37,211 bases of DNA from Flavobacteriales bacterium CG18_big_fil_WC_8_21_14_2_50_32_9 (GCA_002770955.1 PCUH01000074.1:4233-41443), one strand, 5' to 3'; counted from the first letter of the stretch, positions 24,023-32,871 are shown. Program-made: numbers and translations. Notes: generated from the letters alone by a model not told the origin.

Positions 24023-24050
24023 TGTAAGGATTCCTCATTTATTTCGACTA
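24023..24050 (+). promoter_or_regulatory. ECF-type promoter P4 for the redox-glycosyltransferase operon
   Basis: TGTAAG (24023-24028), 16-nt spacer, CGACTA (24045-24050), 43 nt upstream of the ATG at 24094. The overlapping TAAATTTG (24049-24056) also fits the Bacteroidota primary-sigma -7 element TAnnTTTG, so this site may be read by two sigma factors. The other sites do not share that overlap well. An AGGAG at 24077-24081 precedes the gene. Confidence 0.6.
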
Positions 24051-24093
24051 AATTTGCCAAACGAATAAAGTAAAAAGGAGAAAAGTAAAAAAT

Positions 24094-25446
24094 ATGAATC
24101 AAGAACATATTGTAATAATTGGTAATGGAATTTCAGGAGTTACTGCAGCACGTCATATCAGAAAACTTTCTGATAAAAAAATTACTATTATTTCTGCTGA
24201 AACCGACTATTTTTTTTCAAGAACTGCTCTGATGTATGTCTATATGGGACACATGAAGTTTGAACACACACAACCTTATGAGCCTTGGTTTTGGAAGAAA
24301 AATAACATTGAACTTAAAAAAGCTTTTGTGAAAACGGTTGATACCACAAACAAAACACTTGTTTTTGAAACGGCTGAAACAATGAATTATGATAAACTAA
24401 TTATTGCAACAGGTTCAAAACCGAATAAATTTGGTTGGTCCGGACAAGATGCTGACGGGGTAATGGGCATGTATCATAAACAAGATTTAGAAAATTTAGA
24501 AAAATATGCTCCTAATAATAACGTCTGTAAAAGAGCGGTAATTGTTGGAGGGGGGTTAATAGGAATTGAATTTACAGAAATGCTAAAAAGTCGAGCTATT
24601 CCAGTAACTTTTTTGGTTAGAGAAAACAGTTTTTGGAGCAATGTACTTCCAAAAGAAGAATCAGCAATGATTAATCGTCATATTTTAGAACATCATATTG
24701 ATTTAAGGTTAGGGGTTAACCTCAAAGAAATTAAAACTAACGAAAACGGCAATGTTAAAGCTGTAATTATTGAAGAAACAGGCGAAGAATTACCTTGCAA
24801 TGTAGTGGGTTTAACTGCTGGAGTTTCTCCAAATATTGATTTTTTAAAAGATTCAGGAATTGAATTAGGAAGAGGAGTAAAAGTAAATCGACATTTAGAA
24901 ACCAACATTTCTGATATTTATGCTATTGGCGATTGTGCCGAACAACACGAATCTATTGAGCAACGCAGACCCATTGAAGCAGTTTGGTACACAGGAAGAA
25001 TGATGGGAGAAGCTCTAGCTCAAACGATTTGTGGTAATAAAACACCATATAACCCAGGACATTGGTTTAATTCAGCTAAATTTTTAGATATTGAATATCA
25101 AACTTATGGTTGGGTGTGGGCGGAGCCTAAAGAAAACGAACAACACTTTTATTGGGAACACGAAAGTGGTAAAAAATCCATTCGTTTAAATTATGATAAA
25201 AATACCCATGAGTTTTTTGGAATCAACAATTTTGGTATAAGAATGCGTCATGAGTTTTTTGATAAAGTTCTTACTGAAAAAAAACCAGTTGAGTATGTGT
25301 TGGAGCATTTAGCCGATGCTAATTTCGACCCTGAATTTTACCAACTACACGAAGCGGAAATTGTTGCTAAGTTCAATCAAGAAAATCAAACAAATATTAA
25401 ATTAAAAAATAAAAGTTGGAAAAGAATTTTTTCAACAAACTACTAA
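24094..25446 (+). CDS. FAD/NAD(P)-dependent oxidoreductase
   Basis: A 450-residue pyridine-nucleotide-disulfide-type flavoprotein. The FAD-binding motif is IVIIGNGISGVTAARHI (6-22). A second dinucleotide fold reads AVIVGGGLIGIEF near 150, and DIYAIGDCAEQ near 275 is the third FAD contact. There is no redox-active CxxC, so it resembles ferredoxin-/rubredoxin- or nitrite-reductase-type reductases more than thioredoxin reductase. No signal peptide is present, so it is cytoplasmic. It is the first gene after promoter P4 and is separated from the DUF547 gene by a hairpin. With the membrane 4Fe-4S protein downstream it could feed electrons across the membrane; partner and substrate are unknown. Confidence 0.85.
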   Translation: MNQEHIVIIGNGISGVTAARHIRKLSDKKITIISAETDYFFSRTALMYVYMGHMKFEHTQPYEPWFWKKNNIELKKAFVKTVDTTNKTLVFETAETMNYDKLIIATGSKPNKFGWSGQDADGVMGMYHKQDLENLEKYAPNNNVCKRAVIVGGGLIGIEFTEMLKSRAIPVTFLVRENSFWSNVLPKEESAMINRHILEHHIDLRLGVNLKEIKTNENGNVKAVIIEETGEELPCNVVGLTAGVSPNIDFLKDSGIELGRGVKVNRHLETNISDIYAIGDCAEQHESIEQRRPIEAVWYTGRMMGEALAQTICGNKTPYNPGHWFNSAKFLDIEYQTYGWVWAEPKENEQHFYWEHESGKKSIRLNYDKNTHEFFGINNFGIRMRHEFFDKVLTEKKPVEYVLEHLADANFDPEFYQLHEAEIVAKFNQENQTNIKLKNKSWKRIFSTNY

Positions 25447-25452
25447 TAAACC

Positions 25453-25475
25453 ATGGAGGTTTCTAAAACCTCCAT
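25453..25475 (+). terminator. Strong intergenic hairpin, possible attenuator
   Basis: A perfect 10-bp stem ATGGAGGTTT-CTA-AAACCTCCAT lies 7 bp after the oxidoreductase stop and 25 bp before the DUF547 start. Only a short T-run follows (AGTTTG), so it may be a partial terminator, an mRNA-stabilising 3' hairpin, or a short intergenic repeat. Confidence 0.5.
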
Positions 25476-25500
25476 AGTTTGAAATAAATTATATATAACC

Positions 25501-26475
25501 ATGAAAAATATTAGTTTATCGCTTATCTTCTTTGGATTTATCAGTTGTGTAAACAGTAGTAACAATCAAACAATAGAAAATAATACAACGCTTGAGAATA
25601 CCATTGAAGAACAACAGTCCATCGTTGACGTTATAGAAGAAGAGGAGGTAATAATGCACGAAGAACCTTTAGCAGAAGTATCAGAAGCACCCATTGTGGA
25701 AAATAAAGAAATTAAAGCTAATGAAACCAAACTTAAAGAAATTAAAAAACCAGCAGAAAACACTCCCAAATCAACTATTGAAGAAGCACTTCCTGAAACA
25801 GAAAAAGAGATTGTAGTAATCGACAAACCCAACCATCAAACATGGAACGAACTTGCTAAAAAATATATTTCAACAGATGGAAAAGTAAATTACAAAGGGT
25901 TTAAATCGGAGCTTAATTTGCTAAAATCGTATATTGATAATTTAGGAAAAAACCCCGTAAAAAAAGAATGGAGCAAAAATGAAGAACTCGCTTATTGGTT
26001 TAATCTTTATAATGCTTCTACTGTTTATTTAATAGCCTCAAATTATCCAACCAAAAGCATTACTAATCTTGAGGGAGGAAAACCTTGGGACAAAAAATTT
26101 GTAACATCGGGAGATAAAACTTACTCGCTAAACGATATTGAAAACGTGATTGTTCGTCCTAAATTTAATGAACCCTTAGTACATGTTGCTTTTAATTGTG
26201 CTGCGGTTTCTTGTCCTATTTTACTTAATGAAGCTTTTGTTGCTGACAAACTTTACAGTCAACTTGAAAAACAAGCAAAAAAGTGGATAAACGATGCTTC
26301 TAAAAATGAACTCAGTAGCGAAAAAGTGAAGGTAAGTCAAATTTTTGATTGGTACAAAGCCGACTTTAAAGCAAGTGGTGGAGTGATAGCGTTTATTAAT
26401 AAATATGCAAATACTAAAGTAAATGAAAACGCTAAAATTTCTTACTCAGAATACAACTGGAATTTAAACGAATAA
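25501..26475 (+). CDS. DUF547 lipoprotein
   Basis: A 324-residue protein with a lipoprotein signal (lipobox FISC, Cys16), an acidic and Lys-rich low-complexity linker (about 20-105), and a DUF547 domain (about 110-310) marked by AYWFNLYNASTVYLI, GKPWDKKFV, SLNDIENVIVRP and VHVAFNCAAVSCPIL. DUF547 shares a fold with papain-like/transglutaminase proteins, and the Cys of AVSCPIL would be a candidate active residue; no activity is established to my knowledge. It is probably anchored in the outer or inner membrane with the domain held off by the linker. It lies between a flavoprotein and a 4Fe-4S membrane protein, with 4 bp to the latter. Confidence 0.85.
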   Translation: MKNISLSLIFFGFISCVNSSNNQTIENNTTLENTIEEQQSIVDVIEEEEVIMHEEPLAEVSEAPIVENKEIKANETKLKEIKKPAENTPKSTIEEALPETEKEIVVIDKPNHQTWNELAKKYISTDGKVNYKGFKSELNLLKSYIDNLGKNPVKKEWSKNEELAYWFNLYNASTVYLIASNYPTKSITNLEGGKPWDKKFVTSGDKTYSLNDIENVIVRPKFNEPLVHVAFNCAAVSCPILLNEAFVADKLYSQLEKQAKKWINDASKNELSSEKVKVSQIFDWYKADFKASGGVIAFINKYANTKVNENAKISYSEYNWNLNE

Positions 26476-26479
26476 TACA

Positions 26480-28069
26480 ATGAAAGGAATTAAGACAACA
26501 GGATTAATTTTATTTTTAACTGCATTGAGCATATTTACCTCCTTGCTTTTTATAGGTAAATTCCAACTTACTGAAGATACATTTAACTCTTTTATTAAAA
26601 ACAAAGGGATAAAAAGCGAAGTTTTTATTCAAGATATTAGTAAAAATGTGCTTGGGAAGGAATATGATAGTCAGTTTGATTTATCTACTGACATTATAAA
26701 CCACCTAGCATTTGCTAATAAAACCCATCAAGAAAATCAAGAATGGGACAAAGTTATTTGGGACAAACCGCACAATATTTCCTATGAATTAATTAAACCA
26801 TCAGGAATAGGAATTGTTTATGAAAACAAAGGGCTTTTTTGGTGGCTAACCTTTGGTTTAGGAATTATTGGAGCATTATTGTTTATTTTACCTAATGTTA
26901 TTCTATTGGGTAGTCCAGGCATTAAAAACGATGGTATTTATCATAGTGCCGCCACCAACAGGGGATGGATAGGAGTTTTAGCTTTTATTTATCTGGTAAG
27001 TTTTTATGTGTTACTTTATTTTAAACCCGATTATGTGGTCAACTGGACGTATATTGTTGACCCGATAAGTCTTGGATTAAGTGGTAATCAAGCAAGTCAG
27101 TGGTTTTTATATGGTTTTTTGTATTGTACGGTAATGACCGTTATGGCTGTTCGGATGTACATTAAATACCGACACAATAAATACCAACTAGTGCGTACAA
27201 CTTCAGTGTTGTTTTTTCAGATAGGTTTTGCTTTTTTAATTCCTGAAATAATGGTGCGATTTAACCAACCCTATTACGATTTTAAAAATGCTTTTCCCCT
27301 AGATTACGATTTCTTTTTTGATTGGAATTTGAATAGTTTATTAGCAAGTGGCAACATTGGTATTTTTATTTTGGTTTGGGGATTAGCCCTTACTTTAATT
27401 ATTGTACCTGTATTGGTCTATTTTTATGGAAAACGATGGTATTGTTCGTGGGTGTGTGGTTGTGGTGGTTTAGCAGAAACTCTCGGAGATCCTTACCGAC
27501 AACTTTCAAGCAAAAAAATGGTGGCTTGGAAAATTGAACGCTGGTTAGTGCATGGAGTATTGGTGTTTGCACTTCTCATGACTGTTTTTTCATTGTACTC
27601 TTATTTTTCGGGAGCAGATAGTTTACTAGGAATTAAAACCAAAGAAGTAGAATATTATTATGGATTTTTAATAGGTGCTATATTCGCAGGAGTAATTGGC
27701 ACGGGTTTTTATCCCGTTTTAGGAAACAGAACTTGGTGTCGTTTTGGCTGTCCACTTGCTGCCTACATGGGCTTAGTACAGCGTTTTAAATCTCGTTTTA
27801 GAATTACAACCAATGGAGGTCAATGTATTTCTTGTGGCAATTGTTCTACCTATTGCGAACAAGGAATTGATGTTAGGGCTTATGCACAAAAAGGAGAAAA
27901 CATTATTCGTGCTAGTTGTGTAGGTTGCGGTATTTGTGCCGCTGTTTGCCCTCGTGGGGTATTAAAATTAGAAAATGGTCCAGAAAAAGGTAGAATAAAA
28001 TCTATTGATATTCCTTTAGGAAATGATATTGATTTAATGAAAATGATGAATGAAAGAAATGCTTCTTAA
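26480..28069 (+). CDS. Membrane 4Fe-4S polyferredoxin (NapH/CcoG/NosR-like)
   Basis: A 529-residue membrane electron-transfer protein. A periplasmic N-terminal part follows the first helix, and several more helices precede the motifs WYCSWVCGCGG (from Cys322) and WCRFGCP (from Cys420), typical of NapH/CcoG/NosR proteins. Two bacterial ferredoxin motifs follow on the cytoplasmic side: Cys449/452/455/459 and Cys480/483/486/490, each C-x2-C-x2-C-x3-C. It should pass electrons between a cytoplasmic donor, perhaps the flavoprotein two genes upstream, and a periplasmic acceptor. The neighbours are not ccoNOP or nap genes, so assignment as CcoG or NapH is not supported. Confidence 0.85.
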   Translation: MKGIKTTGLILFLTALSIFTSLLFIGKFQLTEDTFNSFIKNKGIKSEVFIQDISKNVLGKEYDSQFDLSTDIINHLAFANKTHQENQEWDKVIWDKPHNISYELIKPSGIGIVYENKGLFWWLTFGLGIIGALLFILPNVILLGSPGIKNDGIYHSAATNRGWIGVLAFIYLVSFYVLLYFKPDYVVNWTYIVDPISLGLSGNQASQWFLYGFLYCTVMTVMAVRMYIKYRHNKYQLVRTTSVLFFQIGFAFLIPEIMVRFNQPYYDFKNAFPLDYDFFFDWNLNSLLASGNIGIFILVWGLALTLIIVPVLVYFYGKRWYCSWVCGCGGLAETLGDPYRQLSSKKMVAWKIERWLVHGVLVFALLMTVFSLYSYFSGADSLLGIKTKEVEYYYGFLIGAIFAGVIGTGFYPVLGNRTWCRFGCPLAAYMGLVQRFKSRFRITTNGGQCISCGNCSTYCEQGIDVRAYAQKGENIIRASCVGCGICAAVCPRGVLKLENGPEKGRIKSIDIPLGNDIDLMKMMNERNAS

Positions 28070-28550
28070 AATAATAATCGTTAGTTTACTTTCTTTGATG
28101 TTAATGTTAAGTTCTTTTTCAGAAGAAGAAAAAGGAACTTATTATTTTAGTTACTATAAAAATGGCACTATAAAATCTCATGGCTGGATGTATAATAATG
28201 CTATGAATGGCTACTGGAAGTTTTATTATTCTAATGGTAAGATAGAAAGAGAAGGTCATTATTTGAATAATGAAAAACATAAGTATTGGTTTTATTACGA
28301 AGCTAACGGAAATAAATTAAAGGAAGGGCATTACATTAACGGAAAAATGAATAATTGGTGGAATTTTTATAATAACAGAGGACAACTTTCCAATAAATGC
28401 GAATATGTTAATAATAAGAAAAACGGATATTGCATTATTTATTTTGATAACAAACCTATAAAAGCACAGTATTTTGAAAACAATATCAAAATAAACGAAT
28501 GGGAAGATTATTTTTCCTTCAAAAAAGACAATCCTATAATTAATATTTAA
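28050..28550 (+). CDS. MORN-type repeat protein, exported
   Basis: A 166-residue protein with an N-terminal hydrophobic segment and at least five repeats of the MORN_2 type, each resembling 'Y-x-N-G-x-x-K-x-x-G-x-Y-x-N-x-x-x-x-G-x-W-x-x-Y'. Such repeats are common in Bacteroidota and in YwqK-like proteins and are usually binding scaffolds. The ATG at 28050 overlaps the 4Fe-4S gene by 20 bp; ATG 28059 is an equally possible start and gives a shorter n-region. It ends 8 bp before the first glycosyltransferase and is probably in the same operon. Partner unknown. Confidence 0.75.
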   Translation: MKEMLLKIIIVSLLSLMLMLSSFSEEEKGTYYFSYYKNGTIKSHGWMYNNAMNGYWKFYYSNGKIEREGHYLNNEKHKYWFYYEANGNKLKEGHYINGKMNNWWNFYNNRGQLSNKCEYVNNKKNGYCIIYFDNKPIKAQYFENNIKINEWEDYFSFKKDNPIINI

Positions 28551-28558
28551 AAGCACTA

Positions 28559-29251
28559 ATGCGTTCAATTATAAAAGTTATTATTCCTGCTTTTAATGAG
28601 CAAAATTCCATTGCTCATGTTATTAACGATATTCCTAATATGGTTAATGAAGTAATTGTTGTAAACAACAATTCGACAGACAAAACTTTTGAAAACGCAA
28701 CCAATACTAGAGCAACAGTACTAACCGAAAATAAACCAGGGTACGGTTATGCTTGTTTAAAAGGAATGGATTACATAGCTAAAAAGGAATCTCTACCCGA
28801 TATTGTAGTTTTTTTAGATGGCGATTATTCCGATTATCCTGAGCAACTTACTGATATTATAGCTCCTATAATTAATGATAATATTGATTTTGTGATTGGA
28901 GCAAGAGTTAAAGAACTTAGAGAACAAGGCTCTATGACTCCACAACAAGTTTTTGGAAATTGGTTGGCAACTTTTTTAATGAAATTCTTTTTTCGTTCAA
29001 AATTTACCGACTTAGGTCCTTTTAGGGCCATAAAATACGACAAACTTTTAGCATTAAATATGGAAGACAAAACCTATGGCTGGACTGTTGAAATGCAATT
29101 AAAAGTATTAAAACATAAAATGAGTTATGTAGAAATTCCTGTTAAATACAGAAACAGAATAGGCGTGTCAAAAGTATCAGGAACGGTTAAAGGTTCTGTA
29201 ATGGCAGGAATAAAAATATTAAGTTGGATTTTTAAATATAGTTTTAAATAA
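28559..29251 (+). CDS. Glycosyltransferase family 2 (DPM1-like)
   Basis: A 230-residue GT-A enzyme. VIIPAFNEQNSIAHVI opens the nucleotide-sugar fold, NNNSTDKT is the second Asp region, and VFLDGDYSDYP near 80 carries the DxD metal-binding pair. It lacks large membrane domains, as in dolichyl-/polyprenyl-phosphate mannose or glucose synthases. It probably makes a polyprenyl-phosphate sugar donor, which would suit the GT-C-type enzyme two genes downstream that needs such a donor. It is 2 bp from the next gene. Confidence 0.9.
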   Translation: MRSIIKVIIPAFNEQNSIAHVINDIPNMVNEVIVVNNNSTDKTFENATNTRATVLTENKPGYGYACLKGMDYIAKKESLPDIVVFLDGDYSDYPEQLTDIIAPIINDNIDFVIGARVKELREQGSMTPQQVFGNWLATFLMKFFFRSKFTDLGPFRAIKYDKLLALNMEDKTYGWTVEMQLKVLKHKMSYVEIPVKYRNRIGVSKVSGTVKGSVMAGIKILSWIFKYSFK

Positions 29252-29253
29252 AT

Positions 29254-30747
29254 ATGGTATTGGCTATCATCATTATTATTATCTACTCGTTTGCCTTATT
29301 GCTTATCTTCTTTTATGCGTTGGTTCAACTTAATTTGTTGTTTAACTACATTAAATATAGAAAAAAAAATAAAAACCAACCAAAACCCAACTTGTCTGTT
29401 TTTGAAGAACTACCTGTAGTAACTATTCAGCTTCCTGTTTACAATGAGATGTATGTAATGGAGCGATTATTAAGCAATATTGCTCAAATAGATTATCCAA
29501 AAGATAAATTAGAAATACAAGTGTTGGACGATTCTACTGATGAATCATTAGAAAGAACAAAAAAACATATTGAAGCTCTTCAACAAACAGGGTTAGATAT
29601 AAAACACATCACACGGACAGTTAGAACAAATTTTAAGGCAGGTGCTTTAAAAGAAGGCTTAGAAACAGCAAAAGGTGAATTTATTGCTGTTTTCGATGCC
29701 GATTTTCTTCCGCAAAAAGATTGGTTAAAATTAACGCTTCCCTATTTTATTGATGAACAAATTGGCGTAGTGCAAACCCGATGGGGACATCTCAATAGAG
29801 ATTATTCTTTGCTTACTAAAGTTCAGGCCTTTGCGTTGGATTTACACTTTACCTTAGAACAAGTTGGCAGAAACAGTCAGCAGCATTTTATTAATTTTAA
29901 TGGTACTGCTGGTATTTGGCGTAAAACCTGCATTATTGATGCAGGAAATTGGCAAGGCGACACCCTAACGGAAGATTTAGATTTAAGCTATCGAGCACAA
30001 CTCAACAATTGGAAATTCAAATACTTAGAAAATGTGATAACCCCTGCCGAGCTTCCTGTAATTATTAGCGCAGCTCGATCGCAACAGTTTAGGTGGAATA
30101 AAGGAGGTGCCGAAAACTACCAAAAAATGATTAAGAAAGTTTTTTCTGCTAGCAATATTTCTCTAAAAACAAAATGGCATGCTACTTTTCATTTATTAAA
30201 CAGCACCATGTTTTTTACCATATTAGTTGTTGCTTTATTAAGCGTTCCTGTTTTATACATTAAGGCTTGGTATCCAGAGTTGAAATATGTATTTTATATA
30301 ATGGCATTTTTCCTAATGAGTACACTTATCTTCTTTTGTTGTTATTGGGAAATGTTTAAACAAATTTATGGTGGCGGTTGGAGAAAGTTTTTTGTTTTTA
30401 TAGGTCTATTTTTTACCTTTTTTTCTATTGCCATGGGGTTTTCGTGGAACAACACCGTTGCCATTTTAGAAGGACATTTAGGTAAAAAAAGTGCTTTTAT
30501 TCGCACCCCAAAATTTAATATCAATGCTGTTTCCGATAAATGGTTAGGTAACAAGTATATTACCAACAAAATTTCTTTTAATACCATTATAGAAGGATTA
30601 TTAATGCTCTATTTTGCTTTTGGACTTTATAGTGCGTTTGTTGTAAAACCCGAAGGACAAGATTTTGGTATGTTTCCTTTTCATTTGATGTTGTTTGCAG
30701 GTTTTGGGTATATATTTTTTAGCTCTATTTTTAGTCGTACTAAATGA
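29254..30747 (+). CDS. Processive-type membrane glycosyltransferase family 2
   Basis: A 497-residue membrane GT2 like cellulose-synthase and ceramide-glucosyltransferase relatives. There is one N-terminal helix, then the catalytic domain with QVLDDSTDES, FDADFLP, EDLDLSYRAQ and QQFRWNKG, the full D, D-x-D, [E]D and Q-x-x-R-W set. Four or so helices follow. There is no PilZ domain. It likely transfers sugars to a lipid or growing chain at the inner membrane. Its stop overlaps the next start (ATGA, 30744-30747). Confidence 0.9.
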   Translation: MVLAIIIIIIYSFALLLIFFYALVQLNLLFNYIKYRKKNKNQPKPNLSVFEELPVVTIQLPVYNEMYVMERLLSNIAQIDYPKDKLEIQVLDDSTDESLERTKKHIEALQQTGLDIKHITRTVRTNFKAGALKEGLETAKGEFIAVFDADFLPQKDWLKLTLPYFIDEQIGVVQTRWGHLNRDYSLLTKVQAFALDLHFTLEQVGRNSQQHFINFNGTAGIWRKTCIIDAGNWQGDTLTEDLDLSYRAQLNNWKFKYLENVITPAELPVIISAARSQQFRWNKGGAENYQKMIKKVFSASNISLKTKWHATFHLLNSTMFFTILVVALLSVPVLYIKAWYPELKYVFYIMAFFLMSTLIFFCCYWEMFKQIYGGGWRKFFVFIGLFFTFFSIAMGFSWNNTVAILEGHLGKKSAFIRTPKFNINAVSDKWLGNKYITNKISFNTIIEGLLMLYFAFGLYSAFVVKPEGQDFGMFPFHLMLFAGFGYIFFSSIFSRTK

Positions 30748-32093
30748 AATTAATGTCAGCTATAAAAAACAATACCATTCTATTTTTTGCCCTGATTGGT
30801 TTAAGTGCAATTCTCTACTTTTTATTTGCTTACCATATCCATCGATCCGACTTTACAAATGTTTTTGTTATTTACGCTGCTTTGTTTTTGTTATTCTTAG
30901 GTATATATCAACCAAAAAAAAATAACTTTTTAATTTTAGCTAGTGTTGGTATTTTATTTCGAATCATTTTTATTGTTGCCATTCCTAATTTATCGCAAGA
31001 CTTTTATCGCTTTATTTGGGATGGAAGAATGCTTCTAAATGGATTTAATCCCTATTTATTTACACCCGAATCGTTTATACAAAACGGTGAATTACCCATA
31101 AACCAAGCCCAAGAACTTTACAAAGGAATGGGACAACTAAACGGTAGTAACTTTACCAATTATCCACCCATCAACCAGCTTTGTTTTGTGTTGGCAAATT
31201 TATTTAGCTCTAACTCTATTTTGGGAAGTGTCATAGTCATGCGAATACAAATTATTTTAGCCGATATTGGCATCTTATATTTCGGAAAAAAATTGTTAGA
31301 GCAACTTCATTTACCTGTATCGGCTATTTTTTTATATTTTCTAAATCCATTTATTATCATTGAACTTACAGGTAATTTACATTTCGAAAGTGTGATGCTC
31401 TTTTTCTTGGTTTGGAGTTTATATTTGCTACACGCTGGAAAGTGGAAAACGGCAGCGGTAGTTTTAGCTTGTTCTATTGCAGTAAAATTAATACCTTTAT
31501 TGTTTTTGCCCTTGTTTTACCAACGATTTAAACTCAAGCAACTTATTATTTTTTATGGAATTATATTAACCACGGTTGTACTACTTTATCTCCCATTTTT
31601 TAATGCTACTTTTATAACCAATTACACACAAAGTGTAGGCTTATGGTTTAAAACTTTCGAATTTAATGCGAGTTTTTACTATTTAGCACGAGCAATCGGT
31701 TATCAAATTAGCGGTTACAACCAAATTGCAGTAATTGGTAAAATAATTCCTTTGTTAGTAATTAGTATTATTTTGATTATTACTTTTTTTCGAGAAAATA
31801 AAACCTCCATCCAACTTATTACCGCTATGCTATTTAGCCTAAGCATCTATTTCTTTTTGAGCACAACCGTTCATCCTTGGTATGTTGCTTCGTTGGTTTT
31901 GTTGAGCATTTTTACTAAATTTAGATTTGCTCTAGTGTGGAGTTTTATAATTATTTTAAGCTACCATGCTTATGCCAATAATGTTTTTAATGAAAACCTA
32001 AGGGTGGTTGGGTTAGCTTATACTTTATTGTTTTTGTTTATTTTTTGGGAGATAAGGATGCGTCAATACATCTTTCCGACCAAGAAGCAATAA
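30744..32093 (+). CDS. GT-C-type polyprenyl-phosphate-sugar transferase (GT87/mannosyltransferase-like)
   Basis: A 449-residue integral membrane protein with about ten helices. SQDFYRFIWDGRMLLNGFNPY is the luminal-loop signature with acidic residues seen in GT-C enzymes of the mannosyltransferase/GT87 type, which use polyprenyl-phosphate sugars. ATG 30744 overlaps the previous stop by 4 nt, so translation is coupled. It probably ends the P4 operon. A glycolipid or glycoprotein product at the envelope is inferred. Confidence 0.8.
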   Translation: MKLMSAIKNNTILFFALIGLSAILYFLFAYHIHRSDFTNVFVIYAALFLLFLGIYQPKKNNFLILASVGILFRIIFIVAIPNLSQDFYRFIWDGRMLLNGFNPYLFTPESFIQNGELPINQAQELYKGMGQLNGSNFTNYPPINQLCFVLANLFSSNSILGSVIVMRIQIILADIGILYFGKKLLEQLHLPVSAIFLYFLNPFIIIELTGNLHFESVMLFFLVWSLYLLHAGKWKTAAVVLACSIAVKLIPLLFLPLFYQRFKLKQLIIFYGIILTTVVLLYLPFFNATFITNYTQSVGLWFKTFEFNASFYYLARAIGYQISGYNQIAVIGKIIPLLVISIILIITFFRENKTSIQLITAMLFSLSIYFFLSTTVHPWYVASLVLLSIFTKFRFALVWSFIIILSYHAYANNVFNENLRVVGLAYTLLFLFIFWEIRMRQYIFPTKKQ

Positions 32094-32124
32094 TTTTTAT
32101 TTCATTTTGCACTAAGGATACATT

Positions 32125-32147
32125 ATTCCAGCTAATAAAACTGGAAT
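32125..32147. other. Hairpin in the 311-bp gap after the glycosyltransferase operon
   Basis: ATTCCAG (32125-32131), a 9-nt loop and CTGGAAT (32141-32147) form a 7-bp stem 31 bp after the GT-C stop. TTAG rather than a T-run follows, so termination is uncertain. The rest of 32094-32404 holds promoter P5 and a short tandem repeat; no gene is seen in it. Confidence 0.35.
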
Positions 32148-32239
32148 TAGCTTTACATAAAAAATTTATTTTTATTGTATTGATTTTTAGTCAGATAAAA
32201 ATAATTGTAGGACTATTGTTAAAATTATTAAAATAAATT

Positions 32240-32267
32240 TGTAAGGAAATAAAAAGCGTGTCGTCTA
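32240..32267 (+). promoter_or_regulatory. ECF-type promoter P5 for the cytochrome pair
   Basis: TGTAAG (32240-32245), 16-nt spacer, CGTCTA (32262-32267). The first 16 bases (TGTAAGGAAATAAAAA) are identical to P6. It lies 137 nt upstream of the c-type cytochrome, implying a long 5' leader that includes the AAAGATA tandem repeat. Confidence 0.65.
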
Positions 32268-32316
32268 AATTTAGGATTGCGATTATAAGTAATTTAATTT
32301 GGTAACATATTTGATT

Positions 32317-32342
32317 AAGATAAAAGATAAAAGATAAAAGAT
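32317..32342. repeat. 7-bp tandem repeat (AAAGATA, ~3.7 copies)
   Basis: A 26-bp run of the 7-bp unit AAAGATA lies in the leader between promoter P5 and the cytochrome start. Length change by slippage here could alter the leader but not a reading frame. Confidence 0.8.
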
Positions 32343-32404
32343 GTTTTTCTATAAATTAAATTTAGGATAATTAGCCTTAATATATAAATCAAAAAAATGA
32401 AATC

Positions 32405-32830
32405 ATGAAAAATAAAATGAAAAATAAAATGTTTTTACTAATGTTACCAATGGTAATAACAATTTTTGCATTTACAATAGCAGAAAAACAAACAGAAAAA
32501 TGGGTAGCTCCAGTAGCAGCAAAAAAAATAAAAAACCCAGTTGCAGAGTCAAAAAGATCTTCTTCTGCTAAAAACGGAGCAAAAATTTTTAAAGTACGCT
32601 GTATTGTTTGTCATGGGAATGGAGGAAAAGGAGATGGACCTGGGGGGAAAGCCTTAAACCCAAAACCAGCCAATTTAACAAGCTTAGCTGTCCAAAACCA
32701 ATCAGATGGCGAGATTTTTTGGAAAATAACTAATGGAAGAGCTGCTATGATTAAGTGGGAAGGTATTTTGAAAGAAAACGAAAGATGGGATATGGTAAAT
32801 TACATCAGAACACTAAAAGCAAAAAAATAA
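32405..32830 (+). CDS. Small c-type cytochrome
   Basis: A 141-residue exported cytochrome. After a hydrophobic signal segment comes a Lys/Ser-rich linker, then a single haem-binding motif C66-IV-C69-H70, followed by GKGDGPGGKALNPKPANL, typical of class I monohaem proteins of Bacteroidota; Met of GRAAMIKWEG is a possible sixth ligand. The start is uncertain: the first eight codons carry a 12-nt direct duplication (ATGAAAAATAAA twice), and ATG 32420 is also possible. It is followed after about 40 bp by cytochrome P460, and both are probably expressed from P5. Confidence 0.88.
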   Translation: MKNKMKNKMFLLMLPMVITIFAFTIAEKQTEKWVAPVAAKKIKNPVAESKRSSSAKNGAKIFKVRCIVCHGNGGKGDGPGGKALNPKPANLTSLAVQNQSDGEIFWKITNGRAAMIKWEGILKENERWDMVNYIRTLKAKK

Positions 32831-32871
32831 CTAACAATAAAAATAAATACAACAATTAAAATTAAAAAACT

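Noticed and set aside
26480..28069. Assignment of the 4Fe-4S protein as CcoG or NapH of a terminal oxidase or nitrate reductase system
   Set aside because: No ccoNOP, nap or nos genes are nearby; only the general family is supported.
32045..32236. 63-codon plus-strand frame after the GT-C gene
   Set aside because: It overlaps the real gene in another frame, crosses a hairpin and has no recognisable features.
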